Shown: in pieces, positions 41,948 to 53,833 of the stretch
Position numbering within the stretch: the first letter of the stretch is position 1
How the letters are laid out: every line of letters begins with the position of its first letter
Assembly: GCF_015672735.1 (NCBI RefSeq)
Contig: NZ_JADABY010000003.1
Coordinates: forward strand, 39,834 to 103,833
Reading direction: 5' to 3'
Source: Citrobacter sp. Res13-Sevr-PEB04-36
GTDB taxonomy: Bacteria > Pseudomonadota > Gammaproteobacteria > Enterobacterales > Enterobacteriaceae
DNA: 64,000 nucleotides
The notes under the pieces: generated by a model
What the model saw: the letters and a program-made list of their open reading frames with translations, nothing else
Told to the model about the DNA's origin: nothing
Databases searched by the model: none
Program-made: the position numbers and the translations under genes

Positions 41948-42756
41948 TAGTTCATCCCCAGCCAGTGGAGAATCTCCTGTCCATGATTATCATAAAGTAG
42001 CTTGGCGCTCATCACTGCGGAGACAATGACGATCATTGGCCGAATCAGTTTTTGTCCTTTGCTGAGCACCAGTCGTGACCCCATTCTCGCGCCAATAAAC
42101 TGGCCGATGAGCATCACAAAACCGGTGGCCCAAATCACTTTACCACCCAGCGCGAACAGCAGCAGTCCGCCGATATTTGAGTTGGCATTCAAGACTTTGG
42201 CGTGTGCCGTAGATTTTGCAAGATTGTAACCGCACAGCATAACGAAGCAGAGCGCATAAAAAGATCCGGCTGCCGGGCCAAAGAAGCCATCGTAAAATCC
42301 AACGCTGCCCCCAGCCACCAGCGCAAAAGGCAAACCATACAGTCGACGCTGTCGGTCTTCTTCACCCACTTTGGGCATCAACAGAAAGTAGAGGCCGATA
42401 CAGATAACCAGAACAGGCAGGATCTGGCGCAAAATGTCCGACTGCACATGCTGAACCAGCAGCGCGCCGCTCATTGAGCCAACAAAAGTCATGGCGATAT
42501 TGAGTTTCTGATCGGCCAGGTTCACCACGCCACGGCGGATAAAATAGAGCGAGGCAGAGATGGATCCCCCGCAGGCCTGCAGCTTATTGGTGGCCAGCGC
42601 CTGGGCCGGCGGCATACCTGCAGCCATCAACGCAGGGATGGTGAGTAAACCACCGCCCCCCGCCAGGGAATCAATAAATCCTGCCAGAATTGCCACAAAA
42701 AAAAGAACGCCCAACAGCAGTGGAGACACCATAAAAAGATCGGCAAAATTATCCAT
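41947..42756 (-). CDS. yfcA: TauE/SafE-family membrane protein YfcA
   Basis: 269-residue inner-membrane protein with eight or so hydrophobic spans and the family-typical GGGGLLTIPALMAAGMPPAQALATNK segment. Predicted anion/sulfonate-type exporter of unknown substrate. Overlaps mepA and epmC by one base at each end. Confidence 0.94.
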   Translation of the reverse strand: MDNFADLFMVSPLLLGVLFFVAILAGFIDSLAGGGGLLTIPALMAAGMPPAQALATNKLQACGGSISASLYFIRRGVVNLADQKLNIAMTFVGSMSGALLVQHVQSDILRQILPVLVICIGLYFLLMPKVGEEDRQRRLYGLPFALVAGGSVGFYDGFFGPAAGSFYALCFVMLCGYNLAKSTAHAKVLNANSNIGGLLLFALGGKVIWATGFVMLIGQFIGARMGSRLVLSKGQKLIRPMIVIVSAVMSAKLLYDNHGQEILHWLGMN

Positions 42757-43580
42757 TAAAGTACATGCTCATCCAGTAGCGCCTGGCAGGAAGGCGGCAA
42801 CGGAGGCGGTGTCTTCTTCTCAGGCTTAGTGGTTCCCGGTTTAGGAGGTTCGAACCAGCTTTGTAACTCCGCGCCACAGCCATCACCCGGTGGAGGTAAT
42901 GGCTGATCTTCGCACTCAAGGCTGTCGGCAGGACAGCGTAACCGGACATGCATATGTGCACGGTGTTGGAACCATGGCCGCACTTTACGCAACCAGTCCC
43001 TGTCGCTTCCTGCATCCAGACAAAGTTGCTGTTTAATTGCTGGATTCACAAAAATACGCGTGACATCATCATCTTTCGCCGCCAGCCTGATCAGACTGAA
43101 AATCTCCGGCTTCCACAGTGACGGTACAACATGTTTTCCGTCTTGTGCGACCAGATCCAGCGCCTGCGGTCGCAGCAATTGCGACTGCGTCCAGCGCGTT
43201 TTCGGCAATTGCAGGAAAATATCCACATCCAGCCCTGTCTGGTGGCTGGCATGTCCGCCGTTAAAACGCCCACCGGCCGGCATACCCATATCACCGATTA
43301 ACACCGTACCCAGCCCCAGACTATTGGCCTGGGTGCTCAGACGCTGGATAAACATCACCAGGTCAGGATGACCAAAATAGCGACGTTGATCGGTGCGCAT
43401 CACCTGATAGTATTCGGACTGCACGGGCAGTGTATCTGCCCCGACAATACAACCATTGGAGAACGCACCGATAGACTGCGCGCTGCCTGCTACCGGGTGG
43501 GTAATTTTCTGCCAGGGCGTCGCCGCCAGACAGGCCGTGCTGGCAAACAGAGCCAGCGCTGCAAGTGCCGTTTTTTTCAT
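42756..43580 (-). CDS. mepA: Penicillin-insensitive murein endopeptidase MepA
   Basis: 274-residue periplasmic D-Ala-mDAP endopeptidase of LAS metallopeptidase type. Signal peptide [19 protein letters not shown] (1-19). Zn ligands: [16 protein letters not shown] (His and Asp) and HRAHMHVRL (His pair). Lies 4 bp after aroC; probably transcribed with it. Confidence 0.96.
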   Translation of the reverse strand: MKKTALAALALFASTACLAATPWQKITHPVAGSAQSIGAFSNGCIVGADTLPVQSEYYQVMRTDQRRYFGHPDLVMFIQRLSTQANSLGLGTVLIGDMGMPAGGRFNGGHASHQTGLDVDIFLQLPKTRWTQSQLLRPQALDLVAQDGKHVVPSLWKPEIFSLIRLAAKDDDVTRIFVNPAIKQQLCLDAGSDRDWLRKVRPWFQHRAHMHVRLRCPADSLECEDQPLPPPGDGCGAELQSWFEPPKPGTTKPEKKTPPPLPPSCQALLDEHVL

Positions 43581-43583
43581 TTC

Positions 43584-44669
43584 TTACCAGCGTGGAATGT
43601 CAGTCTTTACATCCGCATTCTGCGCCCGCTGACGCAGCAGGTGATCCATCAACACAATCGCCAGCATCGCTTCTGCGATCGGCACTGCGCGGATCCCAAC
43701 GCACGGATCGTGGCGTCCTTTAGTGATCATCTCGACTTCTTCGCCAAAGCGGTTAATCGTGCGCCCGGGAACGGTAATACTGGAAGTCGGCTTCAACGCT
43801 ATATGTGCAACAATTTGTTGCCCGCTGCTGATCCCTCCCAGAATGCCGCCAGCATGGTTGCTCTGGAAACCTGCTTTGGTGATTTCATCACGGTTCTGAC
43901 TGCCGCGCAGCGCAACAACCTCAAAGCCGTCACCAATCTCAACGCCTTTCACCGCATTAATGCTCATCAACGCATGGGCGATATCAGCATCCAGACGGTC
44001 AAAAACAGGTTCGCCGAGGCCGGCAGGTACATGGCTTGCAACCACGGTCACTTTAGCTCCGATGGAGTCGCCCTCTTTCTTGAGTGCGCGCATCAGTTCA
44101 TCCAGTGCGGTGATTTTGTCCGGATCCGGGCAAAAGAACGGATTAAGCTCGACCTGTGACCAGTCTTTAATCTCCAGCGGAATATCGCCCATTTGGGTCA
44201 GACAACCGCGGATGTCGATGCCGAATTTTTCCGCCAGATATTTTTTGGCAATCGCCCCGGCCGCCACGCGCATCGCCGTTTCGCGCGCGGATGAACGCCC
44301 GCCGCCACGGTAGTCACGCACCCCGTATTTCTGCTCGTAGGTGTAGTCGGCATGGCCCGGACGGAAAACATCCTTAATGGCGCCATAATCCTGTGAACGC
44401 TGATCGGTATTTTCAATCAACAGGCCAATGCTGGTGCCGGTGGTAACGCCTTCAAACACGCCGGAGAGGATCTTCACCTGATCCGGCTCGCGACGCTGCG
44501 TAGTGTAACGCGAAGTCCCCGGACGACGTCTGTCGAGATCGTGCTGCAGGTCAGCTTCAGTCAGAGGAATGCCCGGCGGAACACCATCAACGATGCAGCC
44601 GAGCGCCAGCCCGTGCGATTCGCCGAAGGTCGTTACGCGAAAGAGTTGTCCAATTGTGTTTCCTGCCAT
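43584..44669 (-). CDS. aroC: Chorismate synthase
   Basis: 361-residue FMN-dependent last enzyme of the shikimate pathway, converting EPSP to chorismate. Signatures [37 protein letters not shown] and RHDPC are intact. ATG 44669 gives [10 protein letters not shown] as in E. coli; the longer frame runs 25 codons into the spacer. Confidence 0.98.
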   Translation of the reverse strand: MAGNTIGQLFRVTTFGESHGLALGCIVDGVPPGIPLTEADLQHDLDRRRPGTSRYTTQRREPDQVKILSGVFEGVTTGTSIGLLIENTDQRSQDYGAIKDVFRPGHADYTYEQKYGVRDYRGGGRSSARETAMRVAAGAIAKKYLAEKFGIDIRGCLTQMGDIPLEIKDWSQVELNPFFCPDPDKITALDELMRALKKEGDSIGAKVTVVASHVPAGLGEPVFDRLDADIAHALMSINAVKGVEIGDGFEVVALRGSQNRDEITKAGFQSNHAGGILGGISSGQQIVAHIALKPTSSITVPGRTINRFGEEVEMITKGRHDPCVGIRAVPIAEAMLAIVLMDHLLRQRAQNADVKTDIPRW

Positions 44670-44706
44670 CACCGCTCCGTTATGGTTGTTGTGTGTGCAC
44701 GTGTCG

Positions 44707-45639
44707 TTAATCTTTATAGATGCTGAAATGTTCGCGAGCGGCAATCAACTGCTCTTTGGTCAGCATGAATACGCCTTCACCGCCGTTGTCGAATTCCAGC
44801 CACGTAAACGGCACATCCGGATATTGTTCCATCAGATGTACCATGCTGTTACCGACTTCACAAATCAGAATACCGTTGTCTGACAGGTAGTCCGGAGCGT
44901 TGCCGAGAATGCGGCGGGTGAGCTTCAGCCCATCGGTGCCGGACGCCAGACCCAGTTCAGGTTCGTGACGATACTCATTTGGCAGATCGGACATATCCTC
45001 TGCATCCACATACGGTGGGTTGGTCACAATCAGGTCATACTGCACTTTCAACAGGTCACGGAACAGATCGGAGCGGATCGGCGTCACGTGATGGATCAAT
45101 CCATGTTCTTCGATATTGTGCTCGGTTACCGCCAGCGCATCAGTGGAAATATCCACCGCGTCCACTTCGGCTTCCGGGAAGGCATACGCACAGGCGATAG
45201 CAATACAACCGCTGCCGGTACACATATCGAGAATATGATGCGGCTGCTCGTTAATAAGACCAGCAAAGCGATTATTAATCAGCTCGCCAATCGGTGAGCG
45301 CGGTACCAGCACGCGTTCATCGACATAGAATTCGTGACCACAGAACCAGGCTTTGTTGGTCAGATAGGCAACCGGGATACGCTCGTTGACGCGGCGAATC
45401 ACGCGTTCAACAATACGGTGGCGTTCGCTGGAAGTCAGGCGCGCAGTACGCATATCTTCAGGAATATCCAGCGGCAGGTAGAGCGACGGCAACACCAGTT
45501 GTACCGCCTCATCCCATGGGTTATCCGTCCCGTGACCATACCAGATATTCGCCGCGCTAAAACGGCTGACCGCCCAACGCAACATGTCCTGAATGGTATG
45601 CAGCTCACTCACTGCTTCATCAACGAAAATTTTATCCAC
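44707..45639 (-). CDS. prmB: 50S L3 glutamine methyltransferase PrmB
   Basis: 310-residue SAM-dependent N5-glutamine methyltransferase acting on ribosomal protein L3. SAM motif [15 protein letters not shown] and the catalytic NPPY in IVTNPPYVD are present. Upstream of aroC on the same strand (37-bp gap) and divergent from smrB. Confidence 0.97.
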   Translation of the reverse strand: MDKIFVDEAVSELHTIQDMLRWAVSRFSAANIWYGHGTDNPWDEAVQLVLPSLYLPLDIPEDMRTARLTSSERHRIVERVIRRVNERIPVAYLTNKAWFCGHEFYVDERVLVPRSPIGELINNRFAGLINEQPHHILDMCTGSGCIAIACAYAFPEAEVDAVDISTDALAVTEHNIEEHGLIHHVTPIRSDLFRDLLKVQYDLIVTNPPYVDAEDMSDLPNEYRHEPELGLASGTDGLKLTRRILGNAPDYLSDNGILICEVGNSMVHLMEQYPDVPFTWLEFDNGGEGVFMLTKEQLIAAREHFSIYKD

Positions 45640-45805
45640 GTATTCCTCCAGGGCATGCTCGTATTAAATTCGGCGGCTAGTTTGCCACGAAGACGGCGAT
45701 AAATCAGCATTCACGCGGAGCCTGAGCGCGAAAATTGCGTTTTAAGCGATCGGATGCCCATTGAGTCGGGTTAAACTAACGGAAAATAAAAGATGAGACG
45801 CTCAA

Positions 45806-46357
45806 ATGAAAAAGAAAACATCGCTCAGCGAGGAGGATCAGACGCTGTTTCGCCAGCTGATGACCGGCACGCGTAAAATTAAGCAGGACACGATTGTCCA
45901 TCGACCGCCGCGTAAAAAAATCACCGAGGTGCCGGTTAAAAGGCTGTTGCAGGAACAGGCAGATGCCAGCCACTATTTCTCTGATGAGTTTCAGCCGCTG
46001 CTGAATACAGAGGGTCCGGTCAGATATCTGCGGGCCGACGTCAGCCACTTTGAACTGAAGAAAATGCGCCGTGGTGACTACTCCCCGGAACTGTTTCTTG
46101 ATTTACACGGACTGACGCAACAGCAGGCTAAACAGGAACTCGGGGCGCTGATTGCCGCCTGTCGCCGTGAACACGTCTTCTGCGCCTGCGTCATGCACGG
46201 CCACGGAAAGCACGTTCTGAAGCAGCAAACGCCGCTTTGGCTGGCGCAACATCCGCACGTGATGGCTTTTCATCAGGCGCCTAAAGAGTACGGCGGCGAC
46301 GCCGCGCTGCTGGTGCTGATTGAAGTGGAAGAGTGGTTACCGCCCGAACTTCCCTGA
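45806..46357 (+). CDS. smrB: Ribosome rescue endonuclease SmrB
   Basis: 183-residue Smr-domain nuclease (formerly yfcN) that cuts mRNA between collided ribosomes. N-terminal conserved helix with LFRQLMTG contacting the ribosome; Smr domain from about residue 95, with the active [10 protein letters not shown] (DxH) and [10 protein letters not shown] motifs. A strong terminator follows. Confidence 0.95.
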   Translation: MKKKTSLSEEDQTLFRQLMTGTRKIKQDTIVHRPPRKKITEVPVKRLLQEQADASHYFSDEFQPLLNTEGPVRYLRADVSHFELKKMRRGDYSPELFLDLHGLTQQQAKQELGALIAACRREHVFCACVMHGHGKHVLKQQTPLWLAQHPHVMAFHQAPKEYGGDAALLVLIEVEEWLPPELP

Positions 46358-46370
46358 GAACGGAAAACAG

Positions 46371-46399
46371 AAAGAGCCGCAGTTGCGGCTCTTTTTATT
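46371..46399 (+). terminator. Terminator of smrB
   Basis: Perfect 8-bp stem AGAGCCGC/GCGGCTCT with loop AGTT and five T residues, 14 bp after the smrB stop. Confidence 0.93.
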
Positions 46400-46420
46400 G
46401 CAGGCTCATGTCAAAGACAC

Positions 46421-46457
46421 TTTACCGGATGGCTGCGCTCGCGCTTGATCCGGCTAA
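46421..46457. repeat. REP-like unit
   Basis: TTACCGGATGGCTGCGCTCGC... GATCCGGCTAA, an imperfect REP palindrome between convergent smrB and sixA. Confidence 0.65.
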
Positions 46458-46465
46458 CGAAGCGA

Positions 46466-46951
46466 CTATATCGCTTTCGCCATCTTTAGATTACATGGGC
46501 TCATCTGCCAGTTGAAAACACCCTTACCGCTCTCATCAAGCGTTACACTGGCAATCGCAGATGTGGTAAACATCGGCGGCGTTTCCCCCGGACACAGTTC
46601 GGACACCAGATATCCCACCAAAGGCAGGTGAGAAATGACCAGCGCCGTGGCGACACCTTCATTGGCCAGTGCATGTAAATAGGCGCTGACCAGACCGACA
46701 TCGCCGCAGGGAGTCAGCTCCGGCAAAACATCCACACCGGCTGGCAGGTTCATACACTCCCCGACCACATCCAGCGTTTGCTCGGCTCGCAGGAACGGGC
46801 TCACCAGAACACGTTCGATATCCACTTTTTGACCTTTCAGCCAGTTCGCCATCAGGCGAGATTCGTCACAACCGCAGGAGGTTAAGGGACGAACCGAATC
46901 ACTGGCGGCATCGAGCGCCGCGTCGCCGTGACGCATGATAAAAACTTGCAT
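46466..46951 (-). CDS. sixA: Phosphohistidine phosphatase SixA
   Basis: 161-residue RHG-type phosphatase acting on phosphohistidine, in E. coli on NPr of the nitrogen-related PTS. Catalytic RHG with H8 (FIMRHGDA), and the second His in VISHLPLVGY. Single gene between smrB and fadIJ. Confidence 0.96.
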   Translation of the reverse strand: MQVFIMRHGDAALDAASDSVRPLTSCGCDESRLMANWLKGQKVDIERVLVSPFLRAEQTLDVVGECMNLPAGVDVLPELTPCGDVGLVSAYLHALANEGVATALVISHLPLVGYLVSELCPGETPPMFTTSAIASVTLDESGKGVFNWQMSPCNLKMAKAI

Positions 46952-47159
46952 ATTGCACCGCTTTTGTTAACCAGAAACACCAACACCTTTAGCCAACGCC
47001 CCTATTGGCGATGCTAAATTTGTGGTGGCCGGCATTGTGCCTTATCCATTCACCGAATGAAACGCCGTTTTTTACCTTAATGGCGTAAGTATAGTCAATC
47101 TCTGTTTACATTTTGAGCGTAACTCATACATTCGGTGCGGATTCATCTTACCTTTGACC

Positions 47160-49307
47160 TTATGAATTCAGGTCAGTTTCCCCGTGCTTCCAGAAACTAT
47201 CTCCGCGTTCCGCCATCTGCAGTAACGGTTCACACGGCGTAAACCGGGAACCATACTGTGTGGTCAGTCGTTGCAGAACCGCAACCACTTCACCCGCACC
47301 AAGGGAGTCCATATACCGGAACGGGCCGCCGAGGAATGGCGGAAAACCAATACCAAACACAGCGCCGATGTCACCATCGCGTGCACTGCGGATAACCTTC
47401 TCATCGAAACAGCGTGCCGCTTCGTTGAGCATTAACATGACACATCGTTCTGCAATCTGCGGGCCACTGAGTCTGCTCTGTCCTTGAACGCCAATAAGCG
47501 TATAAATTGCAGGGTCGACCTGTTTTTTGCTTTTACGCCCTTTCGCACCATAAAGATAGAAACCCCGACCATTTTTTCTACCTTTGCGATCGTCATTCAA
47601 AATTGAAGCAACAACATTTGCAGGTGCGCTAAAACGTTCACCATAAGCCGCTTCCAGTACAGGTATAATTTTAGTGCCCGTATCAATTCCGACCTCATCC
47701 AAAAGTTGGACTGGCCCTACCGGAAAACCAAACTTTACCAGCGCTGCATCAATCTGCTCAACGCGCTCGCCCTCGGTCAGTAAGCGAATAGCTTCATTGA
47801 TATACGGAGCAAGAATGCGATTCACATAAAACCCGGCTTTATCCTGCACTACAATCGGTGTTTTCCCCTGTTTTTTCGCCAACTTAACTATGGTTGCAAT
47901 AGTGCGTTCAGACGTTGTTGCATGAGGGATTACTTCCACCAACGGCATCTTTTCTACCGGGCTAAAAAAGTGTAAACCAACAACCAGCTCGGGCCGTACT
48001 GCATGGGCTGCAATGTCACCAATCGGTAAAGATGAGGTATTAGAGGCAAAAATAGTATGAGGGGCACAATTGTGCTCAATATCTGCCACCATCTGTTGTT
48101 TTAACGCCAGATCTTCAAACACCGCCTCAATAACCAGATCGCGATGCGCAAAACCACGAAAATCGGTAGTGCCTGAAATCAGCGCCAGCTGTTTGTCACG
48201 CTCGCCGGCTTTGAGATGGCGGCGGCGAACTTTTGTTTCAAGCTGATCCCAACTGTATTTCAGCGCGTGGTTGATTCCCTTAGCGTTGATATCTTTAATA
48301 CGCACTGGCAAGCCGCCTTTACAGGCCGTCACGTAGGCAATCCCCCCGCCCATCAGACCCCCGCCCAGAATGCCTATGCTGTTTAGCGGGCCGGGGTCCG
48401 CCTCGCTGCCGGGATCTTTTTTCACGTCGGTGTTTGCAAAAAAGACGTTACGCAGGGCCTGAGACTGCGGCGTCATCGCCAGCTCACCAAACGCGCGAGC
48501 TTCTGCGTCGTAGCCGCTGCTACTACCCTGTGCCAGGCCGGTTTCAATCACCTCAAGGATACGGCCCGTTGCGGGGTAATTTCCCTGCGTTTTTTGCGCC
48601 GTCTTTTTGCTGACCATACGAAACAGCAGCGCCCGTCCCAGAGGTCCAGCCAGAATGCGTTCCCGCACTGGCAGGCTGCGGTGTACCGAACTCTCCTTTT
48701 TAGCCAGTTCTACCGCCGCTTCCAGCAAAATGGTCTGCGGCACAACCTCGTCGACTAGCCCTACTTTCAACGCCTGTTTGGCGCGTAATTGTTTGCCGGT
48801 CAGGATCATATCCAGCGCGGTGCTGACACCAATCAGGCGCGGTAATCGCTGCGTGCCGCCGGACCCAGGCAACAGACCAAGCTGTACTTCCGGCAGACCC
48901 AGCACGGTTTTAACGTCATCGGTACAAATGCGGTTATGACACGCCAGCGCCATCTCCAGACCACCGCCAAGGCAGGCACCGTGAATGGCAGCGATAACCG
49001 GGATCGGCAACGCATTAATTTCCGCCATCATCTGTTGCCCCTGACGGGCCAGGGTTTCGGCTTCCCGCGCACTGCGGCAGTTGTCGATCATATTGATATC
49101 TGCCCCGGCGATAAAATTGTCCGGCTTCGCCGAAATAAACACCACGCCGCGCAGGTCTTTGTTGTCGCGAATTTGTTTCAAAATAGCCCGTACCTGAATA
49201 GCAAACTCCGCTTTCAGGGTATTCATTTTCTCTCCGGGTACATCAATGGAGACCACCGCCACGTTATCCAGACGCACGTGTAGCGTAAAAGCCGATGCCA
49301 TTTCCAT
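47160..49307 (-). CDS. fadJ: Anaerobic fatty acid oxidation alpha subunit FadJ
   Basis: 715-residue multifunctional enzyme: enoyl-CoA hydratase (1-190; [23 protein letters not shown]), 3-hydroxyacyl-CoA epimerase and 3-hydroxyacyl-CoA dehydrogenase (from about 310; [27 protein letters not shown]). Works with FadI in a second beta-oxidation complex. ATG 49307 overlaps the fadI stop (TAATG); the frame extends 16 codons into fadI without support. Confidence 0.96.
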   Translation of the reverse strand: MEMASAFTLHVRLDNVAVVSIDVPGEKMNTLKAEFAIQVRAILKQIRDNKDLRGVVFISAKPDNFIAGADINMIDNCRSAREAETLARQGQQMMAEINALPIPVIAAIHGACLGGGLEMALACHNRICTDDVKTVLGLPEVQLGLLPGSGGTQRLPRLIGVSTALDMILTGKQLRAKQALKVGLVDEVVPQTILLEAAVELAKKESSVHRSLPVRERILAGPLGRALLFRMVSKKTAQKTQGNYPATGRILEVIETGLAQGSSSGYDAEARAFGELAMTPQSQALRNVFFANTDVKKDPGSEADPGPLNSIGILGGGLMGGGIAYVTACKGGLPVRIKDINAKGINHALKYSWDQLETKVRRRHLKAGERDKQLALISGTTDFRGFAHRDLVIEAVFEDLALKQQMVADIEHNCAPHTIFASNTSSLPIGDIAAHAVRPELVVGLHFFSPVEKMPLVEVIPHATTSERTIATIVKLAKKQGKTPIVVQDKAGFYVNRILAPYINEAIRLLTEGERVEQIDAALVKFGFPVGPVQLLDEVGIDTGTKIIPVLEAAYGERFSAPANVVASILNDDRKGRKNGRGFYLYGAKGRKSKKQVDPAIYTLIGVQGQSRLSGPQIAERCVMLMLNEAARCFDEKVIRSARDGDIGAVFGIGFPPFLGGPFRYMDSLGAGEVVAVLQRLTTQYGSRFTPCEPLLQMAERGDSFWKHGETDLNS

Positions 49308-50617
49308 TATTCCGCCTCCAGAACCATTGCCGCACCCAGTCCACCCGCCGCACACGCGGTGACTAAACCAAACCCACCGCCACGACGCCGTAGTTCATGC
49401 AGCGTTTGGGTGATCATACGCGCGCCGGTCGCGGCAAAAGGGTGTCCGTAGGCAATAGAACCGCCTAGCACATTAAATTTGCTGTCATCCACTTCGCCTG
49501 TGGCATGTGCCCTACCCAGCACGTCACGGGCAAAACGTTCGCTGCCAAGCAGTTGAATATTCGCCAGCGTCTGCGCGGCAAAGGCTTCATGCATATCAAT
49601 CAGCGTAAGATCGGCCAGAGTCAGGCCCGCGCGCTCCAGAGCCAGCGGTGTCGACCACGCCGGGCCCAGCAGCATATCCTGCCAGACGTCGATGGCCGTA
49701 AACGCAAAACTGCGTAGATAGCCCAGCGGCACCAGTCCCAGCTCTTTAGCCCGGGACTCCGTCATCAGAATCACCGCAGCGGCGCCGTCGGTCAGCGGCG
49801 TACTGTTTGCCGCCGTGACGGTGCCGTGTTTACGGTCAAACGCCGGGCGCAGTTTGGCGTAATCCGCCAGCGTAGAGTTTCCACGAATATTGTTATCTTC
49901 TGAGAAAGGATCTTTAAACGGCGGGGCGTAGGTGGTCATCACCTCATCAGCCAGTTTGCCTTCGGCCCAGGCTTGAGCGGCTCGTTGATGCGAACGGTAC
50001 GCCAGCGCATCCTGCTGCTCACGTGTGATGCCGTAGGTTTTCGCCATTTGCTCCGCCGTGTCTCCCATGCGTAAGCCGGTGGAATACTCAGCAACCGCAG
50101 GCGGGACCGGCATCAGGTCGCGCAAACGCAGTCGGGAAAAAAGTTTCAGCCGCTGGCCGGTGGTGCGGGCTTTATTGACGTCTACCAACACACGCGCCAG
50201 TTTTTTACTGACGCCAATCGGCAATACGGATGAGGAGTCAGCCCCGCCAGCAATGCCCGCACGGATGGTTCCCGCCATCAAACTTTCCGCGACGTTCGCC
50301 ACCGCCTGAAAGCTGGTGGCGCAGGCCCTGCTCACGCTGTAGGCGTCGGTGTGCACGTTCATCCCGGTACCCAGTACGATTTCCCGGGCAATATTTGGCG
50401 CTTCAGGCATTTGCACTACCTGACCAAAAACCAGTTGCTCAATAGCATCGGCTGGAATTTCACTCCGAGCCAGTAATTCGCTGACCACCATTTTGCCCAA
50501 ATCAACGGCAGGAATGCCATGAAATGCAGTCGCCTGACGAGCAAATGGCGTACGCAGCCCGCTCACAATGGCGATGCGATCGCCCTGACGAGTAACCAGC
50601 GATAAAGCCTGACTCAT
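49307..50617 (-). CDS. fadI: 3-ketoacyl-CoA thiolase FadI
   Basis: 436-residue thiolase, beta subunit of the FadIJ complex. Acyl-accepting Cys in [10 protein letters not shown], the His of [14 protein letters not shown] and the general-base Cys in [10 protein letters not shown] are all present. First gene of fadIJ, with a FadR-type operator 26-40 bp before its start. Confidence 0.96.
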   Translation of the reverse strand: MSQALSLVTRQGDRIAIVSGLRTPFARQATAFHGIPAVDLGKMVVSELLARSEIPADAIEQLVFGQVVQMPEAPNIAREIVLGTGMNVHTDAYSVSRACATSFQAVANVAESLMAGTIRAGIAGGADSSSVLPIGVSKKLARVLVDVNKARTTGQRLKLFSRLRLRDLMPVPPAVAEYSTGLRMGDTAEQMAKTYGITREQQDALAYRSHQRAAQAWAEGKLADEVMTTYAPPFKDPFSEDNNIRGNSTLADYAKLRPAFDRKHGTVTAANSTPLTDGAAAVILMTESRAKELGLVPLGYLRSFAFTAIDVWQDMLLGPAWSTPLALERAGLTLADLTLIDMHEAFAAQTLANIQLLGSERFARDVLGRAHATGEVDDSKFNVLGGSIAYGHPFAATGARMITQTLHELRRRGGGFGLVTACAAGGLGAAMVLEAE

Positions 50618-50643
50618 AACACTCCCCTGTTAAAAATAAAATA

Positions 50644-50656
50644 AGTGGTCTGACCT
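50644..50656. promoter_or_regulatory. FadR operator of fadIJ
   Basis: AGTGGTCTGACCT, symmetric around GGTC-T-GACC, matches the FadR core and overlaps the expected fadI promoter. Fatty acyl-CoA would relieve repression. Confidence 0.8.
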
Positions 50657-50792
50657 GATCATAGTCTTAACCAATTTTTTACATTTAGCCAAGCAGAGAG
50701 AAAGGAAAGTGGGAGCTATGACACAGTGAATAATCACTGCTTGTTACGAAAATGCCCTTGCCAGAAGGTGGCAAGGGCACTGGAAGAAGGGA

Positions 50793-51077
50793 TTAACGCA
50801 GACCCAACTGGAAGATCAGGGTTTCGGCTTCACAGGCGAAAACAAAATCGATATCCAGACGAACACCCTCTGCCTCTTCAGTAAAGGTCGGGGTGATTTG
50901 GCAAGGCTCAGATTCTACGCCACGCGCTTTCTCGGTCAGAGCGGCCAGCGTTTCTTCTGCCTGCTCGCGAGTCGCGAACACACGGCTGTATGACGCGGTG
51001 CAATCGGTGTTGTCCATGATGGTACCAACATCCATACAGCAGCAAACCGGGGTTTCATCAGCACTGCATTTACTCAT
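50793..51077 (-). CDS. yfcZ: YfcZ/YiiS family protein
   Basis: 94-residue cytoplasmic protein, Cys-rich near the start (MSKCSADETPVCCCMD), of the YfcZ/YiiS (DUF406) family. No known function. Start at MSKCS as in E. coli. Divergent from fadL. Confidence 0.93.
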   Translation of the reverse strand: MSKCSADETPVCCCMDVGTIMDNTDCTASYSRVFATREQAEETLAALTEKARGVESEPCQITPTFTEEAEGVRLDIDFVFACEAETLIFQLGLR

Positions 51078-51448
51078 TGTAGATTTCCTCTGTATTCGCA
51101 CCTGAGGTGCCAGATAAACGTTGGGGATATTTTACGCTCCCATTATTCTCCTCTCCAGTCGTTAATTGTGCGAAATGCGATAAGCGACCGAAATCACACT
51201 TAAAAATGATCCAAAACAAAAATCGCCCAAACAGGTGAGTGCGCATCACCGCAATTTTGCCAGCTGGATCGCGTTTTTAAGATCATATTTGAAAAAACTT
51301 ATAAACATACTTGCAACATTCTATCTGGTCAGACCTATACTCTCGCCACTGGTCTGATTTCTATGTGGTACCTCAGACCCTACACTTCGCGCTCCTGTTA
51401 CGGCATGTAACATTGTTTGTATAAAAATAAATCGATGAGGTTATGGTC
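51078..51448. promoter_or_regulatory. yfcZ/fadL divergent promoter region with FadR sites
   Basis: 371 bp without genes. Two FadR-like sites lie at 51323-51337 (ATCTGGTCAGACCTA, symmetric GGTC-A-GACC) and 51348-51360 (ACTGGTCTGATTT), with TATACT between them at 51335-51340 as a likely -10. The long A/T-rich leader before ATG 51449 is the fadL 5' UTR. Confidence 0.8.
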
Positions 51449-52729
51449 ATGAGCCAGAAAACCCTGTTTACAAAGTCTGCTCTCGCAGTCGCAGTGGCAA
51501 TTATCTCCACACAGGCCTGGTCTGCAGGCTTTCAGTTAAACGAATTTTCTTCCTCTGGCCTTGGCCGGGCATATTCGGGTGAAGGCGCTATCGCAGACGA
51601 CGCAGGTAACGCCAGCCGCAACCCGGCACTGATCATGATGTTCGATCGCCCTACTTTCTCAGCTGGTGCGGTATATATCGATCCAGATGTTAATATTTCC
51701 GGTAAATCGCCGTTCACCGGGCGCAGCACCAATGCGGACAACATCGCCCCGACGGCATGGGTCCCGAATGCGCACTTCGTGATGCCTATTAACGAGCAGT
51801 TTGGCTGGGGCGCGTCTGTCACCTCTAACTATGGCCTGGCTACCGAATTTAACGACAGCTACATTGTCGGTGAATACGGCGGCAAGACCGACCTTAAAAC
51901 GGTCAACCTTAACCTCAGCGGCGCCTATCGCCTGAATGATAGCTGGAGCTTCGGCCTTGGTTTTAACGCCGTTTATGCCGACGCAAAAATTGAACGTTAT
52001 TCCGGTGAAATGACCGCGTCATTACCGAAAGTCAGCCCTAAAATTGCGAGTATGGAAGGCGATGAATGGGGTTACGGCTGGAACGCGGGTATTTTGTACG
52101 AGCTGGATAAAGACAACCGCTGGGGCTTAACCTATCGTTCAGAAGTTAAAATCGATTTCGACGGCGATTATAAAAGCGGCCTGAGTAACCTGGTCAACGG
52201 CGCGCCTGGCGCGGGTATTGATTTCCCATGGGGAACCAATAACACCACGGTTCCTGGTGCATTGACGCTTAACTTGCCGGAAATGTGGGAACTGTCTGGC
52301 TATAACCGCGTGGCGCCTCAGTGGGCTATTCACTACAGCATCGCTTACACTAGCTGGAGTCAGTTCCAGGAGCTGAAAGCAACGGGCACCAGCGGACAAA
52401 CGCTGTTCTATAAAGAAGAAGGCTTCAAAGATTCTTACCGCCTCGCGCTGGGTACGACCTACTATATGGATAAAAACTGGACGTTCCGTACCGGTATCGC
52501 CTATGACGATAGCCCGGTTCCAGCAGATAAACGCTCCATCTCCATTCCAGACCAGGATCGCCTGTGGTTGAGCGCGGGTACGACCTACGCGTTTAATGAA
52601 GATGCGTCTATCGACATCGGTGCTTCTTATATGCACGGACAGAACGTGACCATCAAAGAAGGTCCGTATACCTTCGAATCTGAAGGTAAAGCCTGGCTGT
52701 TCGGTACCAACTTTAACTACGCATTCTGA
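51449..52729 (+). CDS. fadL: Long-chain fatty acid outer-membrane channel FadL
   Basis: 426-residue 14-strand beta-barrel importing long-chain fatty acids; also a phage T2 receptor in E. coli. Signal peptide [25 protein letters not shown] (1-25), plug domain starting [14 protein letters not shown], conserved NPALI, and C-terminal FNYAF ending in Phe as barrels do. It is about 20 residues shorter than the E. coli protein because the segment after KIERYSG is abbreviated. ATG 51449 is used, although ATG 51443 is also close to GAGG. Confidence 0.96.
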   Translation: MSQKTLFTKSALAVAVAIISTQAWSAGFQLNEFSSSGLGRAYSGEGAIADDAGNASRNPALIMMFDRPTFSAGAVYIDPDVNISGKSPFTGRSTNADNIAPTAWVPNAHFVMPINEQFGWGASVTSNYGLATEFNDSYIVGEYGGKTDLKTVNLNLSGAYRLNDSWSFGLGFNAVYADAKIERYSGEMTASLPKVSPKIASMEGDEWGYGWNAGILYELDKDNRWGLTYRSEVKIDFDGDYKSGLSNLVNGAPGAGIDFPWGTNNTTVPGALTLNLPEMWELSGYNRVAPQWAIHYSIAYTSWSQFQELKATGTSGQTLFYKEEGFKDSYRLALGTTYYMDKNWTFRTGIAYDDSPVPADKRSISIPDQDRLWLSAGTTYAFNEDASIDIGASYMHGQNVTIKEGPYTFESEGKAWLFGTNFNYAF

Positions 52730-52743
52730 TTTTCTTCAGGCGT

Positions 52744-52776
52744 AAAAAAGGTGAGCTTTTTAGCTCACCTTTTTAT
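52744..52776. terminator. Bidirectional terminator between fadL and mlaA
   Basis: Stem AAAAAGGTGAGCT/AGCTCACCTTTTT with a 4-nt loop; A and T runs on both sides let it serve fadL and the convergent mlaA. Confidence 0.92.
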
Positions 52777-52789
52777 TTGTACCTATTCC

Positions 52790-53545
52790 TTACTCAGAAT
52801 CAATATCTTTTAAGTCATCCTGAATAGCTTGCGCGTTCGGGTTTTCTTCTGGTTTAAGTTTTCCACCGTTCGCAATAAAGTCATGACGCTGGAAGTAAGC
52901 TTCACGCACCATGATGTACGGATCGGAAGATTGACGCAGCAGACCGTCGGAATCGAGCAATTGCGCACGGGTTTCAATCCCTTCAATGGTCCATTTACCG
53001 ACCGACAGCGGCCAGGTCAGCCACGACAGCACCGGATACAGCGTATCCACCATATCACCACCGTCATCACGTACTGTAAAGCTGCCGTAGAACGGAAGTT
53101 GCATATACGGGCCGTAGCCAACGTCATAGTGGCCTAACGTACTACCGAAACGATGTGGCTCAACGCGCTGCAGTTTTGGATTAGCCATGCCCGCGACATC
53201 AATAAAGCCGCCCATACCTAACAAGGTGTTCAGGAAGAAACGGGTGAAATGCACCATTCCCTGATAAGGATCGCCCTGCAGGAAATAGTTAACCATCACG
53301 GCCGGCTCTTCGAGGTTGCCCGTAAAGTTGCTCAAACCGTTGCGGGCAGGCTGCGGAACATAATCACGCCAGGCTACAGCCACCGGTCGAACAACATATG
53401 GATCCAACACATTAAAGTTGAAGTTGTACATGGTGCGGTTGAACCCTTCAAACGGATCCGAACGCCCCTGCTGTTCTGTACCGGAGCTCGCACACCCCAC
53501 CAAAAGTGTGGTTCCCAGCGCAAGCGCCGACAGGCGAAGCTTCAT
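52790..53545 (-). CDS. mlaA: Outer-membrane lipid asymmetry lipoprotein MlaA (VacJ)
   Basis: 251-residue lipoprotein that removes mislocalised phospholipids from the outer leaflet with OmpC/F and passes them to MlaC. Lipobox LLVGC with Cys18 (signal peptide 1-17), then the helical DPFEGFNRTMYNFN domain. Start at MKLRLSA fits E. coli; 32 upstream codons rejected. Confidence 0.96.
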   Translation of the reverse strand: MKLRLSALALGTTLLVGCASSGTEQQGRSDPFEGFNRTMYNFNFNVLDPYVVRPVAVAWRDYVPQPARNGLSNFTGNLEEPAVMVNYFLQGDPYQGMVHFTRFFLNTLLGMGGFIDVAGMANPKLQRVEPHRFGSTLGHYDVGYGPYMQLPFYGSFTVRDDGGDMVDTLYPVLSWLTWPLSVGKWTIEGIETRAQLLDSDGLLRQSSDPYIMVREAYFQRHDFIANGGKLKPEENPNAQAIQDDLKDIDSE

Positions 53546-53833
53546 AAGTGTCTCCCTGTGTATTATGGCTATCGCTGATTGCCATCCGTGACGGAACGAT
53601 AAGGTATCCGCCGGTTTAGATGTGAGCGATTGTAACAGCACGTCAAACGATGTCTATATACCCTAACTTACTGATTTGATCATAGCCTGGTAAGGTAGAC
53701 CTCGCGGTCTTTCTATTTTACCGAATCCGATAAATACAAACGTTACCATTTTTGCGATTTCAGAGTTTCTCCCACCAGTTCCTGGATAAAAACCGCTACG
53801 CTTTAGCAATACGTGCTTATTCAGGGCTCAAAA

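Noticed and set aside
43368..44159. 263-codon open frame on the plus strand
   Set aside because: Lies opposite mepA/aroC, both unmistakable; low-complexity composition.
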